A DNA stretch of 22,764 nucleotides, taken from Mucidula mucida. Lineage: Eukaryota; Basidiomycota; Agaricomycetes; Agaricales; Physalacriaceae. The position numbers and the translations under genes were made by a program. Shown one piece after another: positions 1-10,661 of the stretch. The stretch is taken from NCBI GenBank assembly GCA_015501055.1, contig JADNYV010000544.1:1-22764 (forward strand), in the 5' to 3' direction. A model generated the notes under the pieces. The model had not been told where the DNA came from. It made no database searches and saw nothing but the letters and a program-made list of their open reading frames with translations. Positions within the stretch are counted from its first letter, which is position 1. Each line of letters begins with the position of its first letter.

Positions 1-135
1 CACTCGCGAGTTGGGTGCCGCACTCAAGTGCTGCACCCGGGTGTCCGGCTCGGAGCTGTGAATGACCCGCTTTAAGAGTGCAAGTGCACCCGAGTGGCAC
101 ACTCGTGCCCAGGTCTACCACGGACGGCAACCATC

Positions 136-901
136 CTCAAATACTACGCCAAGACGAACAATAACATCATGATTTGAATTGGAATGGGTACATCTGCTGT
201 TTCCTATTTGTTGCTAGCTCTAATTCTATTATAGTCATGATGCCTCGCTACAAAACATCGTATTTGTGTCACAGAACTGGCCGCAAGATTGGATCACCCG
301 CCTGTGGAAACATGTGCGAGATGAATGGTCTCAACACTACCAACCATTGGTACCAGCTCCGCCACCACCAGCTATTGCTGATCCGGTACGTTTTGTATTA
401 TCATTTATGCATCTTTATTGATCATCAAGTTACAGGCAGTGGTGGCAAATCCTTTCGCGCACATAGCAACCTTCAGACTCAATCAGACCGTGGACACCTT
501 AGAGGATTACCTGGCAACACCGCCAGTTGGAACTTGTGTCAATCCAGTCCGCTATTGGGCGACTCTATTGGATGTACCCAACGACAAGGGTAAGACCACA
601 ATGACAATGCAAGGAGCCTTGGCGCTGATGGCGCTGGACTTTCTGAGCATGCTGGGTATGCTTTGCTTCTTTATTCCATCTTCTTCTACTGATAATCAGT
701 CTAGCTACATCAACGGATGTTGAACAGATGTTTTCGGTGGCCGGCTTAACGGTCACTAAACATTGTTTCAACCTTTTGGATGAGTCTGTTTGTGCCTGTG
801 TCATGTTGAAGGATTGGTTCAAGTCAGGCCTTGTGCCTATTGAGCAAGTAATTTGGATTTTCAACAAAAAAGCCGCACGGAAAGGTAAATCTGATGAGTA
901 G
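136..901 (+). pseudogene. hAT transposase, C-terminal part, decayed
   Basis: Four exon blocks are visible: 136-187, 235-385, 436-655 and 705-901, separated by 47, 50 and 49 nt GT-AG introns. The conserved hAT block reads MALDFLSML, then after the last intron ATSTDVEQMFSVAG, which is the signature of the hAT C-terminal dimerisation region. Upstream are QNWPQDWI and NPVRYWA, also typical of fungal hAT transposases. Two lesions are seen. An in-frame TGA at 175-177 stands where relatives have CGA in a YRI-M type motif, consistent with C-to-T change. A one-base loss in the T run near 263-265 shifts the frame between KTSY and the following VSQNW. The RNase-H-like catalytic core and the BED finger are absent from the window. 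It is not expected to be functional. Confidence 0.75.
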
Positions 902-960
902 TTATTACAAAGTGGTTGTTTATGTACAGTTTTATTACAATATTATGTAGCTTGATCCGC

Positions 961-1140
961 AAGTATTTGCGACTTGTTACTGATCCGGATTGTCTTCAAG
1001 TACTCGCCAAACTCGCAAGTACTCGACTCGTTTGACCCACGAGTCAGCGCGGATTGAGTAAGTTCCAGATCATGAGTATGCCCTTTCGGCCTCGAGTACT
1101 CGGCTCTTGGATTGCGGGTCTGATCCGAGTATTACTCGTT
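961..1140. repeat. CTCG-rich subterminal repeats
   Basis: About nine copies of ACTCG or its complement CGAGT are scattered over 180 bases on both strands, including the palindrome CTCGAGTACTCG region near 1092. This density is far above the surroundings. In hAT elements such short motifs bind transposase near the termini; that role here is an inference from position downstream of the transposase stop. The extreme left of the window (1-120) has related CACTCG/CGAGTG motifs. Confidence 0.6.
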
Positions 1141-1161
1141 GAGGTCGCTAGGAGGGGGTGA

Positions 1162-1985
1162 TGTTATGAATTGCCATATTTTCACATTTTCACATCCTAT
1201 CATATCTTATCTGGGCTTGTCTTATCAACGGACTGTTTCATTATCTGTTTCGTCACCAATCACACTCCTTTTCATTACCAAAGCCGTACTCATGTTGGAC
1301 ACACGCCAAACACATGGATGACATCATACATGCTGATACCTCATGGACTTCCTATTGTATACACACCACCGACACTCGTAGCACACATGGTCGTTTCAGT
1401 ATTATTACTTACATGCAGTTACCACTTGTATTTAATGGTTTCACGGACTAGTAGCATACAACACTGGGTCAAGGGCGTGGAGTTATCCCTAGCGGAAACA
1501 CATATGGACAAGGAGTTCCAAATACAGACTTACTAGTATTTAAGCAGTAGCATAGCATCATTGTACTTTAGTTCCGATCTCGTTTATACACCTGGCCTAG
1601 CCTAGTTCTACAAACACAAACACTTTCTTTCCTTGAGTCTCTCTGTGGTACCTGGTTTAGTCATGTGGCTATAGTCAGTCGCTAACAAGCACGGCGCCAC
1701 ATGGTAACCTATCAAAGGCTATACACCTAGATTTCTGTATATATATCCATGCCCCCAGTAGCTAGTTCCTTACTCTGTCCTTAACGTCTCTGTACTACAT
1801 GGTTGCTCCCTGTACTACATCATAGGCTTAGCCCAGTGTCCCTCTTATTCCTTTATCTGCCTATCCATACTCTTTCTGCCTTCCCACTGCATGGTACAAG
1901 TGGTTATTGTGTTCTGTGTGCATTGTCCTTGACACAACCACTTGTCCGACATACTGTAGCGTTTCGACCGCAAATTCACATAACG
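1162..1985 (+). mobile_element. Probable Ty3/gypsy-type LTR with adjoining polypurine tract
   Basis: A purine-rich tract at 1150-1161 (AGGAGGGGGTGA) is followed directly by TGTTATG at 1162-1168, the usual arrangement at the start of a 3' LTR. About 820 bases later CATAACG (1979-1985) is the near-perfect inverted counterpart of TGTTATG, expected CATAACA. Between them the DNA has no convincing gene. It contains a TATATATA box near 1738 and pyrimidine-rich R/U5-like sequence. No gag-pol coding sequence is present upstream, where the hAT remnant lies instead, so this is a solo or 3'-only LTR. The right border is uncertain because CATAACGGGTCACGG recurs at 2023. Confidence 0.55.
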
Positions 1986-2181
1986 GGTCACGGGGGTCTT
2001 TGAAGTGAAGCTATATATACATCATAACGGGTCACGGACCACTTTGGTTAGGCACGAGCCTCCAAATAGGGAAATTTCAGGTCCCGCTATAAGCGGAACT
2101 GTCCAAAAAAGGCAATTTAAGGGTCTGTGAAGCTGTTCGCTGTAACTTCAGACCATAATGGGTCACAGGCTGTGAAGTTAC
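1979..2181. repeat. Short direct and inverted repeats at LTR/F-box junction
   Basis: CATAACGGGTCACGG occurs at 1979-1993 and 2023-2037 and, diverged, at 2154-2169 (CATAATGGGTCACAGG). A palindrome CCGCT-ATA-AGCGG lies at 2084-2096. GTAACTTCA at 2142-2150 pairs with TGAAGTTAC at 2173-2181. The segment looks like nested fragments of mobile DNA that replaced the 5' end of the neighbouring F-box gene. The element family is not identified. Confidence 0.45.
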
Positions 2182-3212
2182 GGTTGAAACACTACAGTAT
2201 ATCACTATCCAAGTATCCTGGGGATTCAGCCCGTCTGCTTGGCAGGGCAGAACTCGAGATTTATCCGTCTTGCATCACAGATTTATTCAGCTGCTTGCCT
2301 CATCTCACATTGATGAAGGTAATATATGCACCTACCTGGAACAACAGCTCGTTTACCGAGGCGTGTTTCCCAAAAGTAGTCGCTGGATTCCTACGCCAGG
2401 CATCACTGGATTCAATCGTCATTGACGGTCTTTTCACCCGGTATGACTTCCAGCGCGCTCTTTCTATGTTAGCTGGCACTACGATCAAACGAGTACATTT
2501 AAAGTATTCCAAAACGTGGCAGATAGATCAAAAAGAGCTCAAGGGTAATGTTGTACTGCTTCCTTACGTCGAGTCGGTTCACTGGGATCTAGACGGTAAT
2601 CATGTCCACACAAAGTTCGAATCTTGGTTCTCCAAACCTCAGACAATGTTTCCCAATTTGAGACGCTGCGAAATTGTGGTGTACTCCATTATGGAAATGA
2701 CGGGTTGGTTGACATGTTCAGAATGGAAGTAAACACTAGTCGTACGTATCATTGTTTTCTGTCGGTATTATGGAACACTGATTCGGATACTCGCAGGCGA
2801 TCTTGGCAATCGGAATGCCGAAGCCTCTTTCATCTTTGACGGCCTGCACTGCACGCATCTCCAACTTTTGTGCGTGTCAGACAGCGGAGGTACGGACTTG
2901 CGGCCATGCTCCGTTATCGAATGCTGATCCTCTGCGTTCCGTACCCTCACAGGCTTGGGAACAAAAGTCCCTTTCACGGAACTCATGTTCACGTTCCCGA
3001 AATTTCCCTACGTCGAGGGTCTGTCAGATGAGTGGCACACTCTCGACGAGATACTATCTCACGATACCTTTCTTGGGGTGCAGAGAATTTATTTCGAGAG
3101 GGATTCTGAGCAGAAGACTCGTATCACTAATCAGGCGCATCCGGCGCTTGCATCTACGGTACGGTGCACTTTACCGGGCCTTGCCAGTCGAGGAGTTCTC
3201 TGTTTGGTTTAG
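2127..3212 (+). pseudogene. F-box family pseudogene, 5'-truncated
   Basis: This is a broken member of the family at 4588, 6407 and 18656. The N-terminal F-box is missing: similarity begins only around LSKYPGD, directly after the repeat-rich junction, and corresponds to the RYPHLR region of the relatives. Family blocks then follow: a DFQRALSML stretch, then TMFPNLRRCEIVV. A GT-AG intron at 2742-2796 is in the same phase (1) as in the relatives. The C-terminal part shows EWHTLDEILSHDTFLGVQ and ends LASRGVLCLV at the TAG 3210-3212. Lesions are a one-base loss near 2689-2691 before the YGNDG segment and an in-frame TGA at 2925-2927, where the relatives have an INWISSSF-like block. Non-function is likely because the F-box is absent. 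Confidence 0.75.
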
Positions 3213-4587
3213 GGACAGTGATAGAAGGGGTCTCCTTATTCAGTCGTACGTGACGGAATGATAGACGAACTTGAGCATGCATGTGATTTACAAACGACAT
3301 GGCGGCGCGGCGCCAAGTTGCGCGTCGATATGGAACAGAAACTACGTTGTCGAGGGTGAGGTGCCCTCCAGTCTTTGTCGAGAACCCGAACCGACGAGGC
3401 TGAAGATCTTCAGTTAGATACCGTTTTCACGAGAAGAAATTTATCTCATGTAGCGAGCAGTGCATGAATAAAATGGTGATTACAGGACATGTTAGCTCGA
3501 AAAGAATCTCACACCTTCGTATTGTGGGAGCGTTGAACAGAACAGAATATCTCAACCAGCTCACTCTTCCTCTTGATGTTCAGTGCACTGCACGCGTCTG
3601 GCTTATACTGCGCTCCCTCTCCGATGGCGGTGCGAGTCCACTGCTGCAGCTGCGGCTCGGTCTCAAGCACTCGAGAGCGGTGTTTAATCTGAAGACCTGG
3701 TAAGACAAGATAAACGGAGTATCCTAACAAAGACGCGCGAGAGGGAACATGATTCACTCGCTTTGAATGTAATCTGTAGCGAGGAGTGATGAATGTCTAC
3801 TTGGAGGGACTAGAGTAAAGGACGGCTGATTATCACGGCGCGCAAAGTCATATAGAGACACGGCGCTCGTAAGTTTGTCGCGTCGCTTCAGGCCAAGCTG
3901 GCGAAGCCGAGAAGTAGACAAACACCATGCGGATGTCGAGCGACAACAAAGAGCCCTTAGTTATCAGTTGTCTCAAGAATGCCCCGCAGAAGAAAGCCAA
4001 GAGCCGTAGTAGGTGGAGGTGCGCGCAAGGAGGTGGGAGAGGCGTCAGAGAGACGAGCCTTCGAGTAAGTCAGTAGCGACGGGCTTCGGAAACGAGCAGG
4101 CGAGGTGTACAGTCTCGGCCACGCGATTAGGAGAACTGAAAGCCCAAAAGTGACGTGAGGCATGGCCATAGAATGATTTCAAAGAGTCTTTCAAACAGAT
4201 GTTTTATAATGGGAGGTAAAATGATGATGGGGGTTGTCGATCAAGTGGCATCAATCTTTGCCTTCCGACGACCATCTACAACTGATACACGGTATGATTG
4301 TGACTTTCTTATTTCCATCTCATGCAAACTATTGACCGCCTAATAGTCCTCTCGCTTGAACTGCACAGCTTGATTCGGTCGTCTGCCTTGTTGTGCCACT
4401 CGATATCAGGTATGTACACTGACTCATGACTGACGTTCAACTCATGAAGCACATTCGTTTCTTCTAGTTTGGACTTTCTGTGTTGGGTACTAGACTCCTG
4501 CCTTGTAAGTTTATCCCTTTCATCATTGAACATAATACCACAATAAATCCAAATCTTGACAGGAAACCGCTTACTGGCGCTTCGGAG
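3213..4587. other. Long intergenic stretch, no supported gene
   Basis: These 1.37 kb lie between the F-box pseudogene and the first intact F-box gene. No family motif was recognised in any frame. A leucine-rich 79-codon ORF (3464-3703, plus) and a possible two-exon mini-ORF (3979-4158, plus, intron with a good GTAAGT donor) exist, but neither has other support. GC-rich palindromic sequence occurs near 3303-3316. The last part presumably carries the promoter of the gene at 4588. Confidence 0.5.
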
Positions 4588-5890
4588 ATGAGCCTTCCTC
4601 TGCCACCGGAGCTTGTGCATATCATTGCCGAGCATTTGCTCTACGAAAATCCGTACTTGAACAAACGTACACTGCAGAGCTGTGCCCTCGTTGCGCGGAC
4701 GTGGGCAATGCCGTGCCAGCGCGTCCTCTTCCAACAACTCGGCTTGTACGATTATCTGCCAGTGGTCCGCCTTTCCGCCCACCTCACACGCTATCCACAC
4801 CTTCGACGTCTCATCCGGGATCTTGAAATTCACACTGCATCAAGTCTCCCTGAGAGCGAGCAACTGAGTCTGCGGGAGAAGTATCTGTCCTGCCTCGCTG
4901 CCTTATTCCCGCTCATGTCTTGCGTAACGTCGTTGGCTATCACATTCGACAGGCGCAGACCCTGGGATGCCCACGATCAACGAGCTATTGAAGCATTCCG
5001 CGTTTTCGTGCGCACATCTAAATGCCTGCAAGCGCTCACCATCCGTGAAATCCAGGATGAGGCAGTGGATTTCCAACAAATGTTCTCCATTTTAGAAGGT
5101 GCCAACGTTCCACGAGTCACGTTCGAGACAGATCCATTTCAGCCACGCGTCCACTTTCCGGTGCCCTTTTTTGACCCGACACTCACCGTTGTGCACCTCC
5201 CAATGCTGGAAACTCTCCGTCTAGATTCATACGTCCCCTTAGAAATCTGCGGCGCGCTCAAGTTCTGGTTCTGCCAGTGGCCAGCCATGTTTCCCAATCT
5301 AACACACCTCGAAATCGTCATCAACTCGTCTTTCGACCTAGACGATTTCTTTCCTGAAGTTCTGCGCCCCGCAGCTCTTCGATTGGACTCATTCAGACTT
5401 GAATTGATGCGTTGTTCGTGACTTCTTTATACAGTTGCTTGATTCAATCCTGACAGAAGCATTGCTACTAGATTGCCTCCAGTGTTACAGTGACCGGCCG
5501 CGCGATATGAGCCTCTTCGAAGGCCTTCAATACAAGCATTTCAAGTTATGTATAGCTGACGTCGGTACGGGTATCTCAGAAGCGCCGGCACTGCTGATCA
5601 ACTGGATCTCCTCGTCGTTCCGCCACCTGACCGACTCAGCCACCCCCATTCATTTCAGGGAACTCACGTTCACGTTTAGCGATGCGGACCACCTCGAGAC
5701 TACTTCCGTCGAGTGGGAGACACTTGACAAGGTATTGTCTCATGGGGCATTTGCGGGTGTGCAGCGGATTCACTTTGAGGTCAGTGGGTGGGATGTGCAA
5801 GTCACCGAGAAGATGCATCCAGAGCTAGTATCTGTGATACGACGCACTCTGCCGTGCCTTTCCAGTCGAGGGGTGCTCTCTTTTCTGTAG
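4588..5890 (+). CDS. F-box domain protein (family member A)
   Basis: Predicted CDS join(4588-5410, 5457-5890), 418 residues, frame intact. The N-terminus (about 1-50) is an F-box: LPPELVHIIAEHLL, then LQSCALVARTWAMPCQRVLF, the usual leucine/proline start and tryptophan-containing helix. F-box proteins bind Skp1 and act as substrate receptors of SCF ubiquitin ligases; the rest of the protein would choose the target, which is unknown. The remainder is an LRR-like, leucine-rich region with family blocks DFQQMFSILEG, MFPNLTHLEIV and VEWETLDKVLSHGAFAGVQ, ending SSRGVLSFL. The 46-nt intron 5411-5456 restores the family alignment in phase 1; its donor (GTTGTT) is weak and the join is the least certain part. 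The start at 4588 puts the F-box at the N-terminus, as in the relatives; an upstream in-frame ATG-like start at 4480 is less likely. Confidence 0.8.
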
Positions 5891-6406
5891 AAGTAGCTCG
5901 TATCCCATGTTTCCAGTTGTCTCGTGGATTATCGACTTTTTTTGGGACGCCATTTGCCAATGGCATTCACTCTATCCCGGGGTTGGTCATTATCCTAGCC
6001 TTTCTCGTCCTTTCGCCGACTCAGATCTACTTAAAATGAGTCCTCTACATCCTCTAAGTTCCCAGATACTCTTCCCATATTCATAAATGCTTCCCGGCAT
6101 CCTTTCGCACGTGTACTAGGCGTGTTGTCTGCGGTTGATGATTCAACGTCCATTGGTGTCATTTCTACTTGTCAGTGTTATCACTGACGTTGTGACAGAA
6201 GAAATTGAAACTCCGCTCTTGTCCTCACGACTTCCATCAAGTCGCCGCCGCTGTACCCATACGAGCTGGCTTTGGACCTGTTCGTGTCCGCATTCAGACA
6301 TCGACGTTCGTGTTAGTATATCCATTGTCGAGGTACATCCTTTGGACCTAGTGGTCCTTCTCTCATCCGAAAACTCAAACATTATCAATCTAGGACAAAA
6401 CGCACG
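5891..6406. other. Intergenic, presumed promoter of the next F-box gene
   Basis: The 516 bases between two tandem, same-strand F-box genes show no coding signal beyond short chance ORFs. No repeat or family motif was recognised. The 3' end of member A and the 5' region of member B are expected here. Confidence 0.5.
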
Positions 6407-7659
6407 ATGTCATCCCACCATGTTCTCCCATTTGAACTCGTGGATATCATCGTCCAGTATCATTCCGGCGACAAGTATACGTTACAGAGCTGCACCATGG
6501 TATCGCGATCATGGTCCAGCGCCAGTCAACGCATGCTGTTTCGCAACATCTGCTTGGATCTCTTCCGCTACTCCAGGATGGCCAGGCTGCGCTATCAACT
6601 CGAATCGAATGCACATCTCCAAACGCTGATCCGCAGAATATCGATATCCCAACAAGCTGAAAGCGTTTTAGTATCTGACATTTCCCTCCACACCTACATG
6701 TCATGCCTCCATTGCGTGATTTCGCTTCTCCCGAATCTAGAATTCCTGGCAATCGACTTTCTGAAGAAGAGAGGCAACCCTCCGAGTAACGATACACTCC
6801 CACTCTACCTCGATTTGAGCCATGTCCCGCGGAGCTCGAAGCTCGTCGAGCTTGAGCTCGAGTTTATCTCTACCATCGAAGAATTTGATACAGCTTTCGA
6901 GGCTTTGGAAGGGACCAACATCAAGCAAGTCACCGTGTTCAGTGTCGTTACTGAGCACGGTACAACTGACGTGGGTGCTTCGACTTCGGTGAACCGCTTG
7001 TACCTTCCCTCGCTCGAATGCATCTGCCTTTCAGGCAGCGGTCTCCCCGTCCATTTCCAGGATTGGCTCACTTGTCGAGTTGATCTGCCAAACCTGACTC
7101 AGTGCGAAATCGTTCTCGGCGATGATCCGTATGCGCTATTAAAATGGCGCGACGTATTGCTTCGTGGGTTCCCCCCTCTCACGTTGTTCAAATTCGAAAT
7201 CACGGCTGGTGCGCTTCCTGGTAGTCGGATGCCTAGATCTTTAGTACTAACCACAAGATAGAATTCATGAGCCATCAAGAGTACACGCAAGCAGCAATTT
7301 GTCCATTGCCACTTGGTGGTCTGCGTTTCCAGCATGTGCATCTGAGTCTTGAACGCGGTTGCTTCAGATACCTATCAAATTTCATCGCGTGGTGGGCATG
7401 TACGTTTCAGGCAATCTCTTCGCGCATTCATTTCACGGAACTTACATTTATATTTATCGATCGAGATGATCTAAAGTATGAGTGGCGGTCGCTTGATATC
7501 ATTCTTTCGCATCCGGTGTTTAGGGCTGTGTGGTATATTCGTTTTGAGGAGAGCGAGAACAAGGCATTGATCACACAGACGGAGTATCCGGCTCTGGCAG
7601 ACAAAGTACGAGTTGCCTTCCCTCAACTTGCGAGGCGAGGTAGGCTTTGTTTCGACTGA
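6407..7659 (+). CDS. F-box domain protein (family member B)
   Basis: Predicted CDS join(6407-7208, 7262-7659), 399 residues, frame intact. It starts with an F-box, LPFELVDIIVQYH, followed by LQSCTMVSRSWSSASQRMLF. The leucine-rich body has the family block LPNLTQCEIVL, and the C-terminal exon has SRIHFTELTFIF, EWRSLDIILSHPVF and the end block LARRGRLCFD. The 53-nt intron has an ACTAAC branch-site match 12 bases before its AG, and phase 1, at the same place as in members A and C. The Skp1/SCF receptor role follows from the F-box fold; the substrate is unknown. It lies 517 bases after member A on the same strand, consistent with tandem duplication. Confidence 0.83.
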
Positions 7660-8237
7660 GTAGAAAGGTGGTTCAGCGCGGGATATCTGGTCATACATTC
7701 GGGCCGTTCATACTTAATGTTCAATTGATATTTCTCAGATACGATCTCTCCTGCGCTCTTGACCTCGTGCGCGCATAATGTTCGTCTACTCGCCGGCTTC
7801 GACCGGCTTGAGCTGAAGAGACACGACATAGTTAGGAGATCTGTTCGAATTGAATGAACGAGGGTGCGGCCGAGGAACACATAAATGCACTGGCAGTAAT
7901 CGTTAACGGTTTATGAAGGACCATCCTTCGCAGCAAACCGCAACCCTAACGGAGACCTCCGACATCATCGTGCCAAATCGAGCTTTTCTACCGACTTGAG
8001 GGCCCATCGCAAAATAAGGGGAAGGACTTGCGGAAGACGCGCTTAAGACCACTCGAACTAGAGCGCTTGTAGTATGAGATCGCCTTTTCCCGAAGGCCTT
8101 GCCGAGCTGTCGCAGTAGTGAACGCACCTATATATGATACACTTCGACTCTATCACGCAAAAGTGACTCTTTAAAAATGTCAACAGGACATATCGTTGAT
8201 TGAAACGGGCAAGTGCAAAAGAAAGACAAATTACAAA
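7660..8237. other. Intergenic, nothing recognised
   Basis: The 578 bases lie between the 3' end of F-box member B and the 3' end of the inverted F-box/LRR-type gene on the other strand, so the two genes converge. A TATATATGATAC stretch near 8131 and short unsupported ORFs are all that was seen. Confidence 0.5.
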
Positions 8238-9891
8238 TTACAAATAACCATCTCGAGCCTTTCGTGCACCCTTGAGCACGTCCTGTACTTCATTCATCAT
8301 CCAGGAAACTTTTAACCCTTTGTCCTCCAAGTCCAAAAGGTAAAGCGGTGGCAGGGTCTCGTACGCGGTCCCTGGACAAAAGGTATTGACCAGTGACAAC
8401 TCAGCGAGTCTTTGAACCTCTGTCGGAACTTCCCACCGCGAGGCAATCACATCCAGTAGCTTCGAGTCTGTGAACAAGTCATCAACATCCATGTCGCATA
8501 CGATTATCAGCGCACGCGCGCTCTGCCCCATGTCTCTGGTCGGATATCGAAGTTTACGACCCTGACGCGACGACGCGTTTTTCTACGCACGTTTTGCAAC
8601 AACATCTCGTCCTTTCAAACCCACGTCCTCTCAGAATAGAGATGGTCTTGGGAAATTGTAGGGCATCCGGCGGATGTCCGGAGACAGACGCTATGATGGA
8701 GGTGCTCTCTGGGCATATCAATCGAGCCTCTTCATTGTCTGCTTACGGAGGAGGTTTTGAGATAGAAGGGTTCTTCAGGATGTTAGCCAAGGCGCGTCTG
8801 AGGATTTTGAAAAGTTTGATGGTGCATCGCTATAGTGGCAGCCCGAGAGGCCGAAGCTTGAACACAATCAATCTCCTATTGCCTCCTTCCCTTCATTCCA
8901 TCGACACGAACCTTCCTTTGGACGCGTTCAATACCGCGACAGTCCACTGGGCGTCTCTGACATGTTTCACTGGACCATTCTCAGGTTCAAGGGCGTTCCT
9001 TCGCTTCGTCGCGGAAGCGAGTAATCTCGCACGTCTGCAGATTTCTTGCATAGGGGATGCGGAGGGCAGCGACCCAAGAACCCTATTGGTCCACGAGAAC
9101 CTGACTGATTTGACGCTCAGTCCGTCGTGCAGTATGTCCATTGCGCTCGACCAAGTAACACTTCCACGTCTCGAACGCCTGACCATCGACCAGGATGACG
9201 AAACTCACAGCACCTGTCCATTGCAACGGCGCCAAAACTGGGAGGCGGTTTTCAACCGTCTTCTTGATCGCTCGCAGTGCAATCTGAAAGATTTCGTGGC
9301 CACCTCACTCTTACCATTGCAAGCTCTGACACCGATATGGTGCATGGCTAGTCTTATTTCCCTATCTTTATTCCTGGATTCGCCTATGCTGCACCGTGAC
9401 TATACGGCAACAGTATTGGATACTTTGACAGTCACACCTTCTCAACAACACCTCCCCCGTCTGCGCCAAAATTTGCAGACGTAGCCAAGACTACACGGCG
9501 CCTTTAGGGGATCCAGCTGTTTGGGAGAAGAGATTTCGACGAGGGAGAAGATGTAAAGGAGGATCTCGCGGGGCAAGGAATGGATAGGCGCCGTGAGGGA
9601 CTGGGTCTGTTCGATTTCTACCTCCGTTGCCTCCATCTCCTCGCGTAATCGTGCTACAAGCACCACAAGGGATGCCAGGTCGCTTTTCATAGCTTGGTGA
9701 CGGGCTTCTAGTTCGGCTACGCGGCCTGGGATAGTGGGAATAATGGCGCTAGGTAGTGCATATCCCGAACGTAGGAGGTTAAGCACGTCAATGTTCCATG
9801 CCGACTGCTGCGAGTCCGGAATAGGTCCAGGGGAGGCCGCTGGTTTAAATCCGCAGTGCGCGCACTTCGACCTTTCGAAATCTTTGAACAA
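8238..9891 (-). pseudogene. F-box/LRR-type gene disrupted by internal inversion
   Basis: The two ends of this gene are on the minus strand and the middle is on the plus strand. Minus 9891 to about 9463 encodes a typical Agaricomycete F-box N-terminus: a CAHCGF motif, a coiled-coil-like stretch with REEMEATEVEIEQ, then the F-box with IHSLPREILLYIFSL, ending GYVCKFWRR. Minus from about 8515 to 8238 encodes the usual C-terminal block of this class, with LLDVIASRWEVP and LLDLEDKGLKV. The expected central part, starting SAPCLWSDIEVYDPD and ending QQHLPRLRQNL, is fully open but reads in the opposite direction (about 8516-9466). Turning that segment over would give a continuous protein of roughly 550 residues with the normal order of blocks. 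As it stands, translation from the F-box runs into reversed sequence and stops at 9442. Confidence 0.8.
8516..9466 (+). other. Inverted central segment of the F-box/LRR-type gene
   Basis: The plus-strand ORF here is open for over 310 codons but has no F-box and no natural start. It begins inside the 'LW' motif that normally follows the F-box (APCLWSDIEV) and contains PLRIEMVLGN, LTDLTLSPS and the LDTLTVTPSQQHLPRLR block that normally precedes the C-terminal end. Both breakpoints contain GCGC (CAGCGC at left, CTGCGCC at right). At the right breakpoint GTCTGC and GCAGAC (9459-9480) form a small hairpin. No long flanking inverted repeats were seen. The exact breakpoints are uncertain by about ten bases. 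Confidence 0.75.
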
Positions 9892-10661
9892 AACTCAGTC
9901 GGAAAAAAAGGAGGACAGACTGACACGTACTGTGCAGATAGCAACTTTCAGGACCAAATTCAGACTCCGAGTTGGTCACGGGACTCACGCCATCTTTCGA
10001 CAGACCTGCATCAATATCCGTGCGAGTCTACTTCTGAGTCTTGCAACGCATTGACAACTCGAAGTGCCAGCAGCATCCTATGTGACTACAGCTCGGCAAG
10101 TGTGTATTCTACCTCCTTCTTTTCTTCGAGCTTACAGGAGCAAGGTCTGCATGGCCGCCGTACGCGTCTCTGTTAGAGTCAACGCGTTTCATGCTGCCAA
10201 ACCAAGTCAGACTTATACAGGGCATCTCTGGTAGTCAAACTTCTTGAAGATCTCATTTCCTTGGCGCGCCTTCATTCACTTATCCGCAGCTTGGCAAAAT
10301 GAGAATCCTTCTCTTTCGCTGTCCATCAATGCAGGCCATCGTGGGTGACATTTCTACCTGCCGAGCCGCAAGGGATGTTTATAACCTTGTACTACAGACT
10401 CCCTCCTTCTTTCGTTTGGTGCTGATGTGCACTTCCAGAATATGAACAGCTTCACAAATGTCCCGGCTAATGAATTCTCTGACTACAGGTCCTCGATGTT
10501 CACTAGGTTCGATATACCCTTATCCGCGTCGTTTAGATGAATCATCGTCCATTGCCTGATCTAATGTGACGGCTGTAGCGTGGGCCACCTGAGTCTGACG
10601 CCTCGTTCTCTTGTAAGTTCATCGCTAATATTCTTCGAGATAATCCTAACCGCAATCAACA
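9892..10661. other. Intergenic, no supported gene
   Basis: These 770 bases upstream of the broken F-box/LRR-type gene and downstream of the minus-strand oxidase show only short chance ORFs. The part next to 9891 should contain that gene's promoter. No RNA gene or repeat was recognised. Confidence 0.5.

Larger units (their letters stand above)
1..1149 (+). mobile_element. Degenerate hAT-type DNA transposon
   Basis: This stretch holds the C-terminal part of a hAT transposase (136-901) flanked by short CTCG/GAGT-rich sequence on both sides (about 1-120 and 961-1140). Such subterminal repeats are usual near hAT ends. The transposase lacks its N-terminal half: recognisable protein starts only about 135 bases into the window, right after CTCG/GTGC-rich DNA. 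That fits either a window edge inside an element or an internally deleted copy. The right end probably lies just before the polypurine tract at 1150. I could not identify terminal inverted repeats or an 8-bp target duplication, so the borders are approximate. Confidence 0.65.

Noticed and set aside
1139..1536. 60- and 121-codon plus-strand ORFs
   Set aside because: They lie inside the LTR-like segment, overlap each other in different frames and carry no family motif.
3464..3703. 79-codon leucine-rich ORF, possible F-box/LRR remnant
   Set aside because: The leucine content is suggestive, but no aligned block with the local family or any other family could be found.
3979..4158. Two-exon mini-gene (43 residues, start MPRRRKPRAVV) with a GTAAGT...AG intron 4065-4112
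   Set aside because: The splice sites are good, but the product is short, basic and matches nothing. One plausible intron is not enough.
4309..4833. 174-codon minus-strand ORF
   Set aside because: It overlaps the start of the intact F-box gene A on the other strand and has no recognisable domain, so it is a shadow ORF.
5435..5890. Second exon of F-box A starting at TTG 5435 directly after an AG
   Set aside because: That acceptor needs a phase-0 donor, and the only one nearby would delete conserved coding sequence. The acceptor at 5456 with donor 5411 keeps frame and the family phase.
8594..9484. 296-codon plus-strand ORF as a separate gene
   Set aside because: It has no natural ATG at a domain start, opens inside the post-F-box LW motif and ends where the class normally continues. 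It is best read as the inverted middle of the minus-strand F-box/LRR-type gene.
8500..9490. Programmed invertible switch (phase variation)
   Set aside because: No long inverted repeats or recombinase gene were seen at the breakpoints, only GCGC-level microhomology. A one-time inversion is simpler.
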